A stretch of DNA of 64,000 nt, from assembly GCA_903928445.1 (NCBI GenBank), contig CAIYRB010000182.1, positions 32,417 through 96,416 on the forward strand, in the 5' to 3' direction. The notes beneath the pieces were generated by a model. The model was not told where the DNA came from, searched no databases, and saw nothing but the letters and a program-made list of their open reading frames with translations. Shown here one piece after another: positions 26,955 through 35,513 of the stretch; the first letter of the stretch is position 1; each line of letters opens with the position of its first letter. This stretch comes from an uncultured Pseudomonadota bacterium. GTDB lineage: Bacteria; Bdellovibrionota_B; Oligoflexia; Oligoflexales; CAIYRB01. The position numbers and the translations under genes are program-made.

Positions 26955-27788
26955 TCAGGCGCGAGGCGACTTGGCGGCCAGTTTCTCCCACATCTCACGC
27001 GTCACCAAAGCCGGCTTGATAAGCCAGGCGCCGCCGTCGACGACCAGGACTTCGCCGGTGATATACGAAGCAGCGCTGGAGCTGAGAAACACAGCTGCGT
27101 TGGCAATATCCTGGATGGACCCGAGGCGGCGCAGCGGTACTTCGGCGGCAATCTTTTTGTCAGCGCCCATCGGTGCGAGGCGGCGCATGCCCTCGGTGTC
27201 GCCGATGGCACCTGGAGCGATGGCGCACACGCGGATGCCGTGTTCCCCCCACTCGCAGGCTAGATTGCGACCCAAGGCTTCGATCCCGGCCTTCGCTGCC
27301 ATGACATGCGCCTGCATCAGGGTGCCTTGATAGTGCAGCGTCGCCGAGATGTTGAGGACAAGGCTGTCGCCGCTGGATTTCAGGTCTTTGAAGGCGGCGC
27401 GGGTCATATTGAAGGTGCCGAGAAGGTCGATGTCGATGACTGTTTTGAAGCCATTCGCGCTGAGCTGATCGGTCGGGCAGAGGAAGTTTCCTGCGGCGCC
27501 ATTGAGCAGGATATCCAAGCGGCCAAACGTCGCCACGGTGGTGGCAACAGCCTTTTCCGCCTGACCATAGTCGCGCACGTCGCCGCTGACGAAGGCGGCT
27601 TTAAGACCTTCTTTGTGCAGCGAGGCGACGGCCTCTTTGAGGACCTCTTCGCGGCGCCCCATCAAGACAACGCTGGCACCGTGCCTTGCCAGCTCCTGGG
27701 CGATGCCAAAGCAGATTCCGGTACCGCCACCGGTGATGAGTGCGACTTTACCGTGGAGTAGGTCGTGGCGAAAAGGCGACTGCGGCAT
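26955..27788 (-). CDS. SDR-family 2,4-dienoyl-CoA reductase-like enzyme
   Basis: The N-terminal glycine motif TGGGTGI (residues 19-25) binds NADP(H). The segments NGAAGNFLCPTDQLS, FKTVIDIDLLGTFN and AIAPGAIGDTEGMRRL match the peroxisomal-type 2,4-dienoyl-CoA reductases, which reduce dienoyl-CoA in oxidation of unsaturated fatty acids. The usual SDR tyrosine is replaced: the region reads HVMAAKAG, keeping the lysine but not YxxxK, which is also seen in that reductase group. ATG 27788 is preferred because GGAG lies 9 bases upstream. It ends 37 bases before the histidine kinase start. A role as an unrelated SDR remains possible. Confidence 0.8.
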   Translation of the reverse strand: MPQSPFRHDLLHGKVALITGGGTGICFGIAQELARHGASVVLMGRREEVLKEAVASLHKEGLKAAFVSGDVRDYGQAEKAVATTVATFGRLDILLNGAAGNFLCPTDQLSANGFKTVIDIDLLGTFNMTRAAFKDLKSSGDSLVLNISATLHYQGTLMQAHVMAAKAGIEALGRNLACEWGEHGIRVCAIAPGAIGDTEGMRRLAPMGADKKIAAEVPLRRLGSIQDIANAAVFLSSSAASYITGEVLVVDGGAWLIKPALVTREMWEKLAAKSPRA

Positions 27789-27887
27789 GGCTCGGGCTCC
27801 GGGGTGGTTAGTGGACGACAGGATAGCTGCAGGCCCCATATAACCAGAGGATCACGCCCTTGCGCAAGTCTCGGCGTTGCAACTAGA

Positions 27888-28499
27888 TCAATGAAAGACA
27901 TACAGGCTGACGCGGTCTTGCGGCATGTCTGTCTTGACTTTTAACGCGGTATTGAGCACCGCATGGGTGTTTTTGCTGTCAGTGAGCAGGTAAACCTCGG
28001 TCGTGTCCGGCTGGGATACGACCTTGCGCAAGACCATGCCGAGCAGGTCCAGGGTGTCGTGCGAGGGCAGTTGTTCCGCCGCTAGGTACAGGCCCAAAGA
28101 GCTGGGGTGCCATGGCTGCAAGGCGACGCTGAGTTGGCGCAGCCAGTCCTCCCGTGCAGCTTCCTGTAGACTCGGTGGCGGCATGAGCAGCACTGAGCGC
28201 AGGTGGCTGGTGGTCGTGTCGGTTAGCACCATTGGGGTCGCTTCGTTGAGCCCTTGGGTGGCCGCAGCATTGAGCAGCGCCGCGGTGGACGGAAGGTCGA
28301 GTAGTTGGCCAGCACTCTGTCGCCCTGGTCCCGCCAAACCAATCCAAAACGGGCAGGCCGAACTTTCTGCTGCATCGACCAGGTAGATGGTTACTTGGCG
28401 TACCAGGGACCCTGTCGTCTCAACGCTACCGTCCAAGGCAGCACTTCGGGCTGCAGGTGCAGTCGTTGGTCTCGGCTCAGGGCTGCTTTGCGCATCCAT
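27888..28499 (-). CDS. Conserved-context protein of unknown function
   Basis: A 203-residue protein with a Pro/Ala/Ser-rich first 30 residues and then a globular-looking part with several alternating hydrophobic strands and helices (VRQVTIYLVDAAES, TTEVYLLTDSKNTHAVLN). There is no signal peptide or membrane helix and only one clear cysteine. AGGAG is found 10 bases before the ATG. It lies 60 bases after nusB in the same direction. I do not recognise the family. Confidence 0.6.
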   Translation of the reverse strand: MDAQSSPEPRPTTAPAARSAALDGSVETTGSLVRQVTIYLVDAAESSACPFWIGLAGPGRQSAGQLLDLPSTAALLNAAATQGLNEATPMVLTDTTTSHLRSVLLMPPPSLQEAAREDWLRQLSVALQPWHPSSLGLYLAAEQLPSHDTLDLLGMVLRKVVSQPDTTEVYLLTDSKNTHAVLNTALKVKTDMPQDRVSLYVFH

Positions 28500-28559
28500 C
28501 GGTACAAATCTCCTGCTTTGGTCTTTAGCAAGGTTAACCGATGGTAGTTGTTTTGGCGA

Positions 28560-28982
28560 CTATGTGGGGTCGATTTTGCCGCGAGCGATCTTGTCCAGGA
28601 GGCCATTGACGAAGCGGCCGGAGTCCTCGGAGCCATACTTCTTGGCGAGCTCAACTGCTTCGTTAAGGATGACGCGAACCGGTTCAGCACCAAGGCCTAG
28701 CTCAAAGGTCGCCAAGCGCAGAACGCTGCGGTCGACCACGGGCATGCGGCTCAATTTCCAGCTGGCCGAGGCCTCTTGGATTTGCGCGTCAATCCGGTGC
28801 AAATCCTCTAGAGCACCGCGAGCAATGGCCCGACACATGGTGATCTGTTCGCTCGGCACTTGTTGGTGCTGGGCAAAGTCGGTGAAGTGGCTCTCGGAAT
28901 AGTAGTAAAGCTTTTCCAGTTCGCATTGATAGAGAAACTGCAGGGCAAATTCACGCGCCGAGGTGTTGGGATGGATGCTCAC
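28560..28982 (-). CDS. nusB: Transcription antitermination factor NusB
   Basis: NusB, with NusE, assembles antitermination complexes on rRNA operons. The 140-residue protein starts SAREFALQFLYQCE and ends with the typical helical block LNEAVELAKKYGSEDSGRFV followed by NGLLDKIA. The start is GTG and overlaps the ribH stop codon (GTGA), the usual arrangement of ribH-nusB. Confidence 0.95.
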   Translation of the reverse strand: MSIHPNTSAREFALQFLYQCELEKLYYYSESHFTDFAQHQQVPSEQITMCRAIARGALEDLHRIDAQIQEASASWKLSRMPVVDRSVLRLATFELGLGAEPVRVILNEAVELAKKYGSEDSGRFVNGLLDKIARGKIDPT

Positions 28983-29428
28983 CGCTTGGTCAGCTCCTTA
29001 AGTTGTTGCATGGTTTTGGCCATGCTGAGAGCGGCATGCGCGGCGTCTTTGCCTTTGTTGCCGCCCTTGATGCCAGACCGGCTGAGGGCTTGTTCAATGG
29101 TGTCGGTGGTGAGCACGCCGAAGATGACTGGGGTTCCGGTGGCGACGGCGACTTGCTGCAATCCAGCCGCAGTTTGCGCGCAGACATAGTCAAAGTGCGG
29201 GGTGTCGCCGCGAATCACTGCGCCGAGGCAAACAATTGCCGTGTAGGTATTGCTGCGGGCGGCTTGAGCGGCAACTGTGGCGAGCTCAAAACAACCCGGT
29301 ACCCACAGCGTGTCGAGTTGACTGGCACCGATACCGGCTTCGCTAAAGACCTCGGTGGCCCCACTGAGCAAGGCTTTGCTGATGAGATCATTGAAGCGGC
29401 TGGCGACGATTAAATAACGTTGGCTCAT
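28979..29428 (-). CDS. ribH: 6,7-dimethyl-8-ribityllumazine synthase
   Basis: RibH condenses 5-amino-6-ribitylaminouracil with dihydroxybutanone phosphate, the penultimate riboflavin step. Diagnostic blocks are SRFNDLISKALLSGA, VPGCFELATVAAQAA, CLGAVIRGDTPHFDYV and FGVLTTDTIEQALSRSG. The catalytic histidine lies in the DTPHFDY region. ATG 29428 is preferred over the upstream TTG because AAGGGA lies 8 bases before it. It overlaps nusB by 4 bases and follows ribBA by 36. Confidence 0.95.
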   Translation of the reverse strand: MSQRYLIVASRFNDLISKALLSGATEVFSEAGIGASQLDTLWVPGCFELATVAAQAARSNTYTAIVCLGAVIRGDTPHFDYVCAQTAAGLQQVAVATGTPVIFGVLTTDTIEQALSRSGIKGGNKGKDAAHAALSMAKTMQQLKELTKR

Positions 29429-29464
29429 GCGGTGGTTCCCTTGCAATGAGAGGTCACAAAGTGG

Positions 29465-30634
29465 TCACGAGGAAATGGCATCGGGACGCAGGCAGATGGT
29501 GTCGACGACCTCGAGGCCAAAGCCCGCTAACCCCTTCAGCGGGACCGGATGCGCCATGTGGGCCCGCATCTTTTGCACGCCGAGGTGGCGCAGGATCTGC
29601 GCGCCGACGCCGAGTAGGCGAGAGTCCGGCTCGAGCCAGTCGAGTTTTGGTCGCTCTTCGCGCGGGGACTTCGGCAGCAGCGTCAGGAAGTCGTCGGCCA
29701 GGCCAGCTTGCGCCTCTGGATACGACAGATAGATCAGCACCGCGGCGGGCGACTCTTGCAGGAGTTTCAAGCCGTGCTCGATACGGTGGCGGCTACCGCT
29801 GGTGGGGTCACTAAACACGTCTGCTAGTGGGCGTTGGCGATGAACCCGTACATCGACGATGCGGTCGTCAAAGCGCTCGTCCTCGCCTCTGCCCTTGACC
29901 AAGGCCATATGCGACAGGTCGTCGATTTGGCTCTTAAAGAGGTAACCGGTAAAGGTGCCGTAGGCGGTTTTAACCGGTCCGCTAGCCTGCACTTCGATAA
30001 ACGACTCATGCAGCAAGCGGAAGGTGACGATGTCGGCGATGGTGACGATCGGGATCGCATGCTTGGCGGCGAATCGCTCCAGGTCCGGCATCCGCGCCAT
30101 GGTGCCATCGTCGTTCATGATTTCGCAGATCACCGCGGCGGAATTGAAGCCGGCGAGATGCACTAAATCGACCGAGCCCTCGGTGTGGCCGGCGCGCTGC
30201 AACACGCCACCGGTGCGGGCCTTGAGCGGAAAGATATGGCCGGGAACGACGATGTCATCTGGCCTGGCATGAGGGTCGGCAGCCACTTTGACCGTGTGGG
30301 AACGATCGGCGGCGGAGATCCCCGTGGAGACTCCTTCGCGTGCTTCGATGCTGACGGTGAAGGCGGTTGATTTACTTGGGCCCCGTCTGCCGGAGTCTTC
30401 CATCATGGGCAGCTGGAGGCGCTCGATGGCGGCCTTTTCCAAGCTTAGGCAGATGAGGCCGCGGGCCTCTTTGGTCATGAAGTTGATCTTCTCAGGGGTG
30501 ACATGAGCTGCGGCAAAGACGAGGTCGCCCTCATTTTCGCGGTCTTCATCATCGACCATGATCACCATGCCGCCGCGTTTGATAGCGTCAATGGCTGTTC
30601 CAACGCGCGCGAGCGCGATTTCCTGAGATGTCAT
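29465..30634 (-). CDS. ribBA: RibBA-type protein: active DHBP synthase, degenerate GTP cyclohydrolase II domain
   Basis: The N-terminal 200 residues carry all expected 3,4-dihydroxy-2-butanone 4-phosphate synthase motifs: VDDEDRENEGDLV, STGISAADRSHTV, PGHIFPL and RAGHTEGSVDL. The C-terminal 185 residues start like GTP cyclohydrolase II (TAYGTFTGYLFK, MALVKG), but where the family has three zinc-binding cysteines (around SECLTGD and RCDCG) this protein reads RVHRQRPLADVFSDPTSG with no cysteine. The cyclohydrolase activity is therefore probably lost, so it is likely a functional RibB only. ATG 30634 is chosen for the GGGAG 8 bases upstream. Confidence 0.9.
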   Translation of the reverse strand: MTSQEIALARVGTAIDAIKRGGMVIMVDDEDRENEGDLVFAAAHVTPEKINFMTKEARGLICLSLEKAAIERLQLPMMEDSGRRGPSKSTAFTVSIEAREGVSTGISAADRSHTVKVAADPHARPDDIVVPGHIFPLKARTGGVLQRAGHTEGSVDLVHLAGFNSAAVICEIMNDDGTMARMPDLERFAAKHAIPIVTIADIVTFRLLHESFIEVQASGPVKTAYGTFTGYLFKSQIDDLSHMALVKGRGEDERFDDRIVDVRVHRQRPLADVFSDPTSGSRHRIEHGLKLLQESPAAVLIYLSYPEAQAGLADDFLTLLPKSPREERPKLDWLEPDSRLLGVGAQILRHLGVQKMRAHMAHPVPLKGLAGFGLEVVDTICLRPDAISS

Positions 30635-30805
30635 AGAGCGGGCTCCCAAGTAGGGCTGAGGCGGCGGACCTTATCAGAATCGCTGGGAAGACGCAAAGAT
30701 AGAGTCTAATGGTCGATAATCAGGCGGGATTTTCATGCTGCGGCGGCTATCCTCGGCAGCTGGACCGCCGAGGAATGGGTCTGGAGCAACGGCCATGGCC
30801 GAACT

Positions 30806-31105
30806 TTATTGGTTGATAGTCTTCTTGGTCGAAGCGACCCGGCCCTTGTGCTTCTTGGCGTGGGCTAGGGTGTGGTTAGGCTTGGTCTTTGCCTTGGTCG
30901 CGACGGTGGGTGCTTTCACCCAGTGGTAAGGCGCTTTGCATTCAGACAGCTTGGTCGCGGCTTTGATCTCTTGATTGCGGCTGTTGACGCAGTGCATACC
31001 AGCCGTCGGGCTCTTGGGCTTGGTGACCGCCATTGCGGACCCTGACAAGGAGACGATGGCGAATGTGGCGACTGCGTTCAGTAGACCCTTGCTGCTGGTG
31101 TTCAT
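30806..31105 (-). CDS. Small basic secreted protein of unknown function
   Basis: About 99 residues from ATG 31105, which has GGAG 8 bases upstream. A signal peptide ends near GSAMAV. The mature part of roughly 75 residues is rich in Lys, Thr and Ala, with two cysteines (MHCVNSRNQ and LSECKAPYHW) that could form one disulfide, and a strongly basic C-terminus. It sits between ribE and ribBA, in the same direction but with larger gaps (90 and 171 bases), so it may be separately expressed. No family was recognised. Confidence 0.6.
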   Translation of the reverse strand: MNTSSKGLLNAVATFAIVSLSGSAMAVTKPKSPTAGMHCVNSRNQEIKAATKLSECKAPYHWVKAPTVATKAKTKPNHTLAHAKKHKGRVASTKKTINQ

Positions 31106-31195
31106 GCTAAAGACTCCGTAGTTTTGGTCAGGTGGCGACAACGATGACTTCGTGGATCAAACGATACTGGACCAATGCCACTCGCCGGTCAACCG

Positions 31196-31825
31196 TCAGG
31201 TATCGGCGATCTGTGTTAAGCGTTCGACATACTTACCAATGGTGTCGACCTCGACGTTGATGCGCTGCCCCTCGTGCAGCGACTTGAGCGCAGTCATACT
31301 GACCGTCGTCGGGATCAAGGTCAGGCCGATGATCGTGGTCTGACCGTGGTCAGCGAGGGCATTGACGGTCAAGCTGACCCCGTCAAGGCAGATGGAGCCC
31401 TTGCGGATGACGTAGCGGCCCAGAGATGTTGGGATCTGCAGCATCAGCTCCCAGCCATCAGGCTGTTTTAAGATGCGATCGACGACGCCGACGCCATCGA
31501 TGTGACCTGAGACGAGGTGGCCGCCAAGGCGATCGCCGAGCTTTAGGGCCCGCTCCAGGTTGACTTCGCTGTTTTCGCCGAGCTCGCCAAGACTGGTGTG
31601 GGCCAGGGTTTCCCGACTGACGTCAAAGGCAAGTAGCTGGACCTTGTTGCTTGTGACGGTCAAGCAACAGCCGTTGATCGCCACACTATCGCCGGGGCGT
31701 GTATCAAAACCCTTGCCGGCGTCGATGATGAGCTGGCTGATAGCGCCCATGGCTCCTCCCGCGGCGGTGGCTGGTGTCGTCAAAGAGAGGATTCGGCCAG
31801 TGCGTTCGACAATGCCAGTAAACAT
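31196..31825 (-). CDS. ribE: Riboflavin synthase, alpha subunit
   Basis: This enzyme dismutates two lumazines into riboflavin. The two lumazine-binding repeats are clear: MFTGIVERTGRI at the start, VAINGCCLTVTS and VSRETLAHTSLGEL in the first half, and HLVSGHIDGVG, GSICLDGVSLTVN and IPTTVSMTAL in the second. The 209-residue length is typical. It lies 23 bases after nrdR. The ribD gene that usually lies between nrdR and ribE is absent here. Confidence 0.95.
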   Translation of the reverse strand: MFTGIVERTGRILSLTTPATAAGGAMGAISQLIIDAGKGFDTRPGDSVAINGCCLTVTSNKVQLLAFDVSRETLAHTSLGELGENSEVNLERALKLGDRLGGHLVSGHIDGVGVVDRILKQPDGWELMLQIPTSLGRYVIRKGSICLDGVSLTVNALADHGQTTIIGLTLIPTTVSMTALKSLHEGQRINVEVDTIGKYVERLTQIADT

Positions 31826-31848
31826 GGGTTAAGGTCCTCAAAAGCGCG

Positions 31849-32301
31849 TTATTCGGTGTCCAGCCGGTCGATCTCGCGCATGAATTCGCTGGGGTCTTGA
31901 AAGTCTTTATAGACCGAGGCGAAGCGGACGTAAGCCACTTTATCCAGACCGTGCAAGCTGTCCATGATGAGGTCGCCAAGTCTTTGGCTGGCGACGGTAC
32001 GCTCGCCAGAGTCCTGCACCGCCTTTTCCAGCCGCGAGATCATCGCATCGATCTGTTCATAGGTGATCGGCCGCTTTTGGCAAGCGGTTTGAATCGACCG
32101 AAAGACCTTGTCGCGGCTGTAGGGTTCGACCCGATGATCTTTTTTAATAATGGAGAAGGCGAACACCTCCTCCTTTTCATAGGTCGTAAAGCGGTGATTG
32201 CAGGTGACACAGCAACGGCGGCGCCGAACGCTGCGGCCGCCATCGCTGAGGCGGCTCTCCAGCACTTTCGTGTCCTCAGACCCACACACCTGGCATTTCA
32301 C
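31849..32301 (-). CDS. nrdR: Transcriptional repressor NrdR
   Basis: NrdR represses ribonucleotide reductase genes when dATP is high. A zinc ribbon is formed by Cys3, Cys6 and the CCVTC block near residues 30-34. It is followed by the ATP-cone (FAFSIIKKDHRVEPYSRDK to about residue 135). The 150-residue length is standard. It is 11 bases downstream of glyA in the common glyA-nrdR-rib arrangement. Confidence 0.96.
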   Translation of the reverse strand: MKCQVCGSEDTKVLESRLSDGGRSVRRRRCCVTCNHRFTTYEKEEVFAFSIIKKDHRVEPYSRDKVFRSIQTACQKRPITYEQIDAMISRLEKAVQDSGERTVASQRLGDLIMDSLHGLDKVAYVRFASVYKDFQDPSEFMREIDRLDTE

Positions 32302-32312
32302 TGCTGGACTCC

Positions 32313-33575
32313 CTAGTTTGCCCAGCCGGGGTAGAGCGGGAAGCGCTGCGCCAGTGCCACGACTTCACGCTTGAGGCCGGCCAAATACTGGTCGTCCTTG
32401 ACATGATCATAGGCTTGGCGCACCCAACCGGCGATCTGGGCCATTTCTGCGCGGCCGAGGCCTCGGGATGTCACGGCAGGCGTGCCAATGCGTACCCCGC
32501 TGGTGACGAATGGGCTGCGCTTTTCACCGGGCACGGTGTTCTTGTTGACGGTGATGGCGATTTTGCCGAGGGCCTCTTCGAGATCCTTGCCGCTGACTGG
32601 AGAGTCCGACAGGTTGAGCAGGACGAGGTGGTTGTCGGTGCCGCCGGAGACCAATTTGAAGCCCTGCCGAATGAGTTCCTCGCCGAGGTAGGCGGCATTG
32701 CGAACGACCTCGAGTTGGTAGCTCTTATATTCCGGCTGCAGCGCTTCACGAAAACAGACCGCCTTGGCAGCGATGACGTGCTCGAGTGGTCCACCCTGGG
32801 TGCCGGGGAAGACCGCCTTGTTGATGTCTTTGGTGAGGGCCTCGTCGTTCCACATGATGACACCTCCACGTGGGCCGCGCAGGGTCTTGTGGGTGGTGGT
32901 CGTGACGACGTGAGCATGCTGGACTGGGTTCATGTGCAGGCCTGCCGCGACCAACCCAGCGATGTGTGCCATATCGACAAACAAGTAGGCACCGACCTCA
33001 TCGGCGATGCGGCGGAACTCCGCAAAGTCGATGGCACGCGGGTAAGCGCTGGCGCCAGCGACGATGATCTTCGGCTTTAGCTCATGGGCCAGCTTGCGGA
33101 CCGAGGCGAAGTCGATCAGATCGCTACCGGGTTGCACGGTATAGAAATGGGACTCGTAGAGGATGCCGGAGAAGTTGACCTTGGAGCCGTGGGTCAAGTG
33201 ACCACCGTGCGACAGATCGAGGCCGAGGATGCGGTCGCCTGGCTTGGCTAGGGCGAGGTAAACGGCGGCGTTAGCCTGGGCGCCTGAATGCGGCTGGACA
33301 TTGGCGAATTTGGCGCCGAACAGCTGCTTTAAGCGCTCAATGGCGATCGTTTCAACCTGGTCGACGACCTCGCAGCCGCCGTAGTAGCGCTTGCCAGGTA
33401 GGCCCTCAGCGTATTTGTTGGCGAGTACATTGCCCATGCAGGCGATGACTTCGGCCGAAGCGAAGTTTTCTGAAGCGATCAACTCGAGGCCCTCTTGCTG
33501 GCGGTGCAGCTCGGCCTCGATCAAGCGGAACACTTCAGGGTCTTTACTCGCCAATACGTCCCAGGGCTTCAACAC
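32313..33575 (-). CDS. glyA: Serine hydroxymethyltransferase
   Basis: GlyA interconverts serine and glycine and supplies one-carbon units to folate. The PLP lysine is in [15 protein letters not shown]; other family blocks are [35 protein letters not shown] and [18 protein letters not shown]. The 420-residue length fits. It follows rpiB by 32 bases. Confidence 0.97.
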   Translation of the reverse strand: MLKPWDVLASKDPEVFRLIEAELHRQQEGLELIASENFASAEVIACMGNVLANKYAEGLPGKRYYGGCEVVDQVETIAIERLKQLFGAKFANVQPHSGAQANAAVYLALAKPGDRILGLDLSHGGHLTHGSKVNFSGILYESHFYTVQPGSDLIDFASVRKLAHELKPKIIVAGASAYPRAIDFAEFRRIADEVGAYLFVDMAHIAGLVAAGLHMNPVQHAHVVTTTTHKTLRGPRGGVIMWNDEALTKDINKAVFPGTQGGPLEHVIAAKAVCFREALQPEYKSYQLEVVRNAAYLGEELIRQGFKLVSGGTDNHLVLLNLSDSPVSGKDLEEALGKIAITVNKNTVPGEKRSPFVTSGVRIGTPAVTSRGLGRAEMAQIAGWVRQAYDHVKDDQYLAGLKREVVALAQRFPLYPGWAN

Positions 33576-33607
33576 GGGTAGCTCCTCTAAGGGTAAAGCC
33601 GGTTTGC

Positions 33608-34072
33608 TTAACGCTTGCCGAGCTTTTTTTCGATTTCGCGGATTTTGTCCAGGCGCGACTGATGGCGGCTGCCTTCAAACGGCGTGTCCAACCACAGGTT
33701 GACTAGCTCCACGGCGCGGTGGTGATTAGTCACGCGCGCACCCAGGCAGATGATGTTGGCATCATTGTGGGCGCGACTCATCCGCGCCGTGAACTCGTCC
33801 CAGACCTGGGCTGCGCGCACGCCGGGAAACTTGTTGGCCGTGATGCACATGCCGATGCCTGTGCCGCAGATCAACACGCCGCGATCAATCTTGCCGCTGG
33901 CGACATCCGCAGCGAGGATGGCCGCGTAGTCGGGATAGTCGACGGATTTATTGGAGTCGTAGGCGACGCCGTAGTCGATCACTTCAAAATTCTTCAGGCC
34001 GACGAAGTCGGCAACGAGCTGCTTAAGCTCTTTGCCGGCATGATCTGCGGCGATCCCGATCTTACTCGCCAT
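33608..34072 (-). CDS. rpiB: Ribose 5-phosphate isomerase B
   Basis: RpiB interconverts ribose 5-phosphate and ribulose 5-phosphate. Family motifs are IGIADHAG-like [12 protein letters not shown] at the N-terminus, [10 protein letters not shown], and the active-site [20 protein letters not shown], where the first cysteine is catalytic. The 154-residue length is typical. It lies between acpP and glyA. Confidence 0.95.
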   Translation of the reverse strand: MASKIGIAADHAGKELKQLVADFVGLKNFEVIDYGVAYDSNKSVDYPDYAAILAADVASGKIDRGVLICGTGIGMCITANKFPGVRAAQVWDEFTARMSRAHNDANIICLGARVTNHHRAVELVNLWLDTPFEGSRHQSRLDKIREIEKKLGKR

Positions 34073-34085
34073 CGGCGTGTACCCT

Positions 34086-34328
34086 TTAAGCGTCTTCCGC
34101 TTTTTTGATGAAGGAGACCGCGTCGTCTACGGTGCGGATGTTCTCGGCTTCTTCATCGGGAATATCGACGCCGAAGGCTTCTTCCATCGCCATCACCAGC
34201 TCGACGATGTCGAGGGAGTCGGCTCCCAGGTCTTCGATGAATTTGGCTTTGCCGATGACCGAGGTCTCCTCGACGCCAAGCTGATTGACGACGATCTGCT
34301 TAACCTTTTCTTCAACCGATAAAGACAT
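34086..34328 (-). CDS. acpP: Acyl carrier protein
   Basis: An 80-residue acidic protein with the phosphopantetheine attachment site [13 protein letters not shown] (serine of the DSL motif) and family ends [15 protein letters not shown] and [13 protein letters not shown]. It carries growing fatty acids. AGGAGG lies 7 bases before the start, a strong ribosome site. fabF, which often follows acpP, is not present; rpiB follows directly. Confidence 0.97.
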   Translation of the reverse strand: MSLSVEEKVKQIVVNQLGVEETSVIGKAKFIEDLGADSLDIVELVMAMEEAFGVDIPDEEAENIRTVDDAVSFIKKAEDA

Positions 34329-34489
34329 GAATGCCCTCCTGATAACCGGAACCGATGGTTTAATAGGCTATGAAGCGGATCTAAAAAACCAGAATCATGA
34401 AGGTTTTGCAAGAGCATTCCAGCTTATGCAGCTATACTGGGGGCGTTCGAGCCGCAAAATGAACCCCGAGACCAGCCCCGAGGAGTCGA

Positions 34490-35284
34490 ATGCCCCCTTC
34501 CCTTCAAGCCCAAGGCGATTCCTTAACCGCCTCCTTGGTTTTGGCTTCTGATGTGCATATTCAGCACATGGCGGACCGGCGCGGACGCTTGTTGTTGGAT
34601 CTCATCGAGCGCCTCAGCTCGGAAGTGGAAGTGCTGGTTTTAAATGGTGATATATTTGATTTTTGCTTTGGCGACGCGGCTTACTATCGGCGCAAATTTA
34701 GGCCTCTGGGCGAAGCCCTGGAGGCGGCGGCCAAACGTGGCATTCGCGTCGTCTTTGTCGAGGGGAACCACGAGGTCCATATGGACCGGAGCGGTTGGAG
34801 CGGGGTGGAGTTTGTCCTGGCGAGGGATTTTGCTCTCACCTTGCGCAGCGGCGAGCGGATTAAAATCTCCCATGGCGACCTGATCACCGAGGATCCGCTT
34901 TACCGGGCGTTTCGCGGCTTGATCAAAAGTCAGTTTGCCCGGCGCGCGGCTAGCTACATCCCCGGCGGTTGGCTGGATGCCTACTCACTTCGGCACGCCA
35001 AGATCTCCAGGTCCCAGGATCGTTACCGGACATTAAATCATCAGCGGATTCTCGACGCTTTTCGCGCTTGGGTCGACGAGGGTGCTTTTGACCATGGCAT
35101 CATCGGCCATTTTCATGTGCCCTATGCGGAGCCCAGGCAGGGCCGCCCAGGTTTGCTTCTCAGCGTCGACAGCTGGGACCGGCCAAATGCTTTGATCTAC
35201 CGCGATGGCCAATTTCAGCGGGTGCACTTGCAAGAGCCCGGCTTGCCCTTTATCGCCGAGCCAGTAGCATCGCTGTTTAGTTAG
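34490..35284 (+). CDS. LpxH-like UDP-2,3-diacylglucosamine pyrophosphatase/metallophosphoesterase
   Basis: A calcineurin-like metallophosphoesterase with the complete metal site: SDVHI, NGDIFDF, GNHEVHMD, ISHGDLI and GHFHVPY. The 264-residue length and the Arg-rich helix region after the HGD motif resemble the LpxH branch, which splits UDP-diacylglucosamine to lipid X in lipid A synthesis at the inner membrane. The substrate is inferred by motif and length. GAGGAG just before ATG supports the start. It is divergent from acpP and has its own promoter region in the 161-base gap. Confidence 0.82.
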   Translation: MPPSLQAQGDSLTASLVLASDVHIQHMADRRGRLLLDLIERLSSEVEVLVLNGDIFDFCFGDAAYYRRKFRPLGEALEAAAKRGIRVVFVEGNHEVHMDRSGWSGVEFVLARDFALTLRSGERIKISHGDLITEDPLYRAFRGLIKSQFARRAASYIPGGWLDAYSLRHAKISRSQDRYRTLNHQRILDAFRAWVDEGAFDHGIIGHFHVPYAEPRQGRPGLLLSVDSWDRPNALIYRDGQFQRVHLQEPGLPFIAEPVASLFS

Positions 35285-35470
35285 AAAATTTTACCAGTAT
35301 GGACCATTTGTTGGATAGCGCAGCGCGCGGCAAATCCTCATGCGCATTCGCTTCTTGCGCGCGTGCTGTAGTCGCCTTTTAGAGCGCACCGCCGCCTGTT
35401 TCAAGGTCGCCAGCTAAACTAAATCGGACAGCCGCCGATCCCAATCATACAGATTTTGAAGTCGGAGATT

Positions 35471-35486
35471 CAGGCGCTAGCGCCTG
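35471..35486. repeat. 16-bp perfect palindrome upstream of the pqqD-like gene
   Basis: CAGGCGCTAGCGCCTG is its own reverse complement and lies 27 bases before the first start codon of the seven-gene cluster. It could be an operator for a dimeric regulator or a stem in the mRNA leader. No T-run follows. No regulator gene is next to the cluster. Confidence 0.5.
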
Positions 35487-35513
35487 GGTTCCCCAACGAG
35501 TAGGAGCGTTGAC

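Noticed and set aside
30635..30805. FMN riboswitch upstream of ribBA
   Set aside because: The conserved RFN element motifs were not seen in this gap or before ribE.
32403..33080. Long plus-strand ORF of 225 codons
   Set aside because: It lies antisense within glyA, which has full family motifs; the reverse frame is open because of GC-rich codon use.
35299..35382. Short ORF of 27 codons upstream of the pqqD-like gene, considered as a precursor peptide
   Set aside because: No ribosome site before its ATG, and no leader motif such as YxxPxLxxxG. It contains two Cys but otherwise looks random. The leader-like motif was instead found in the decarboxylase.
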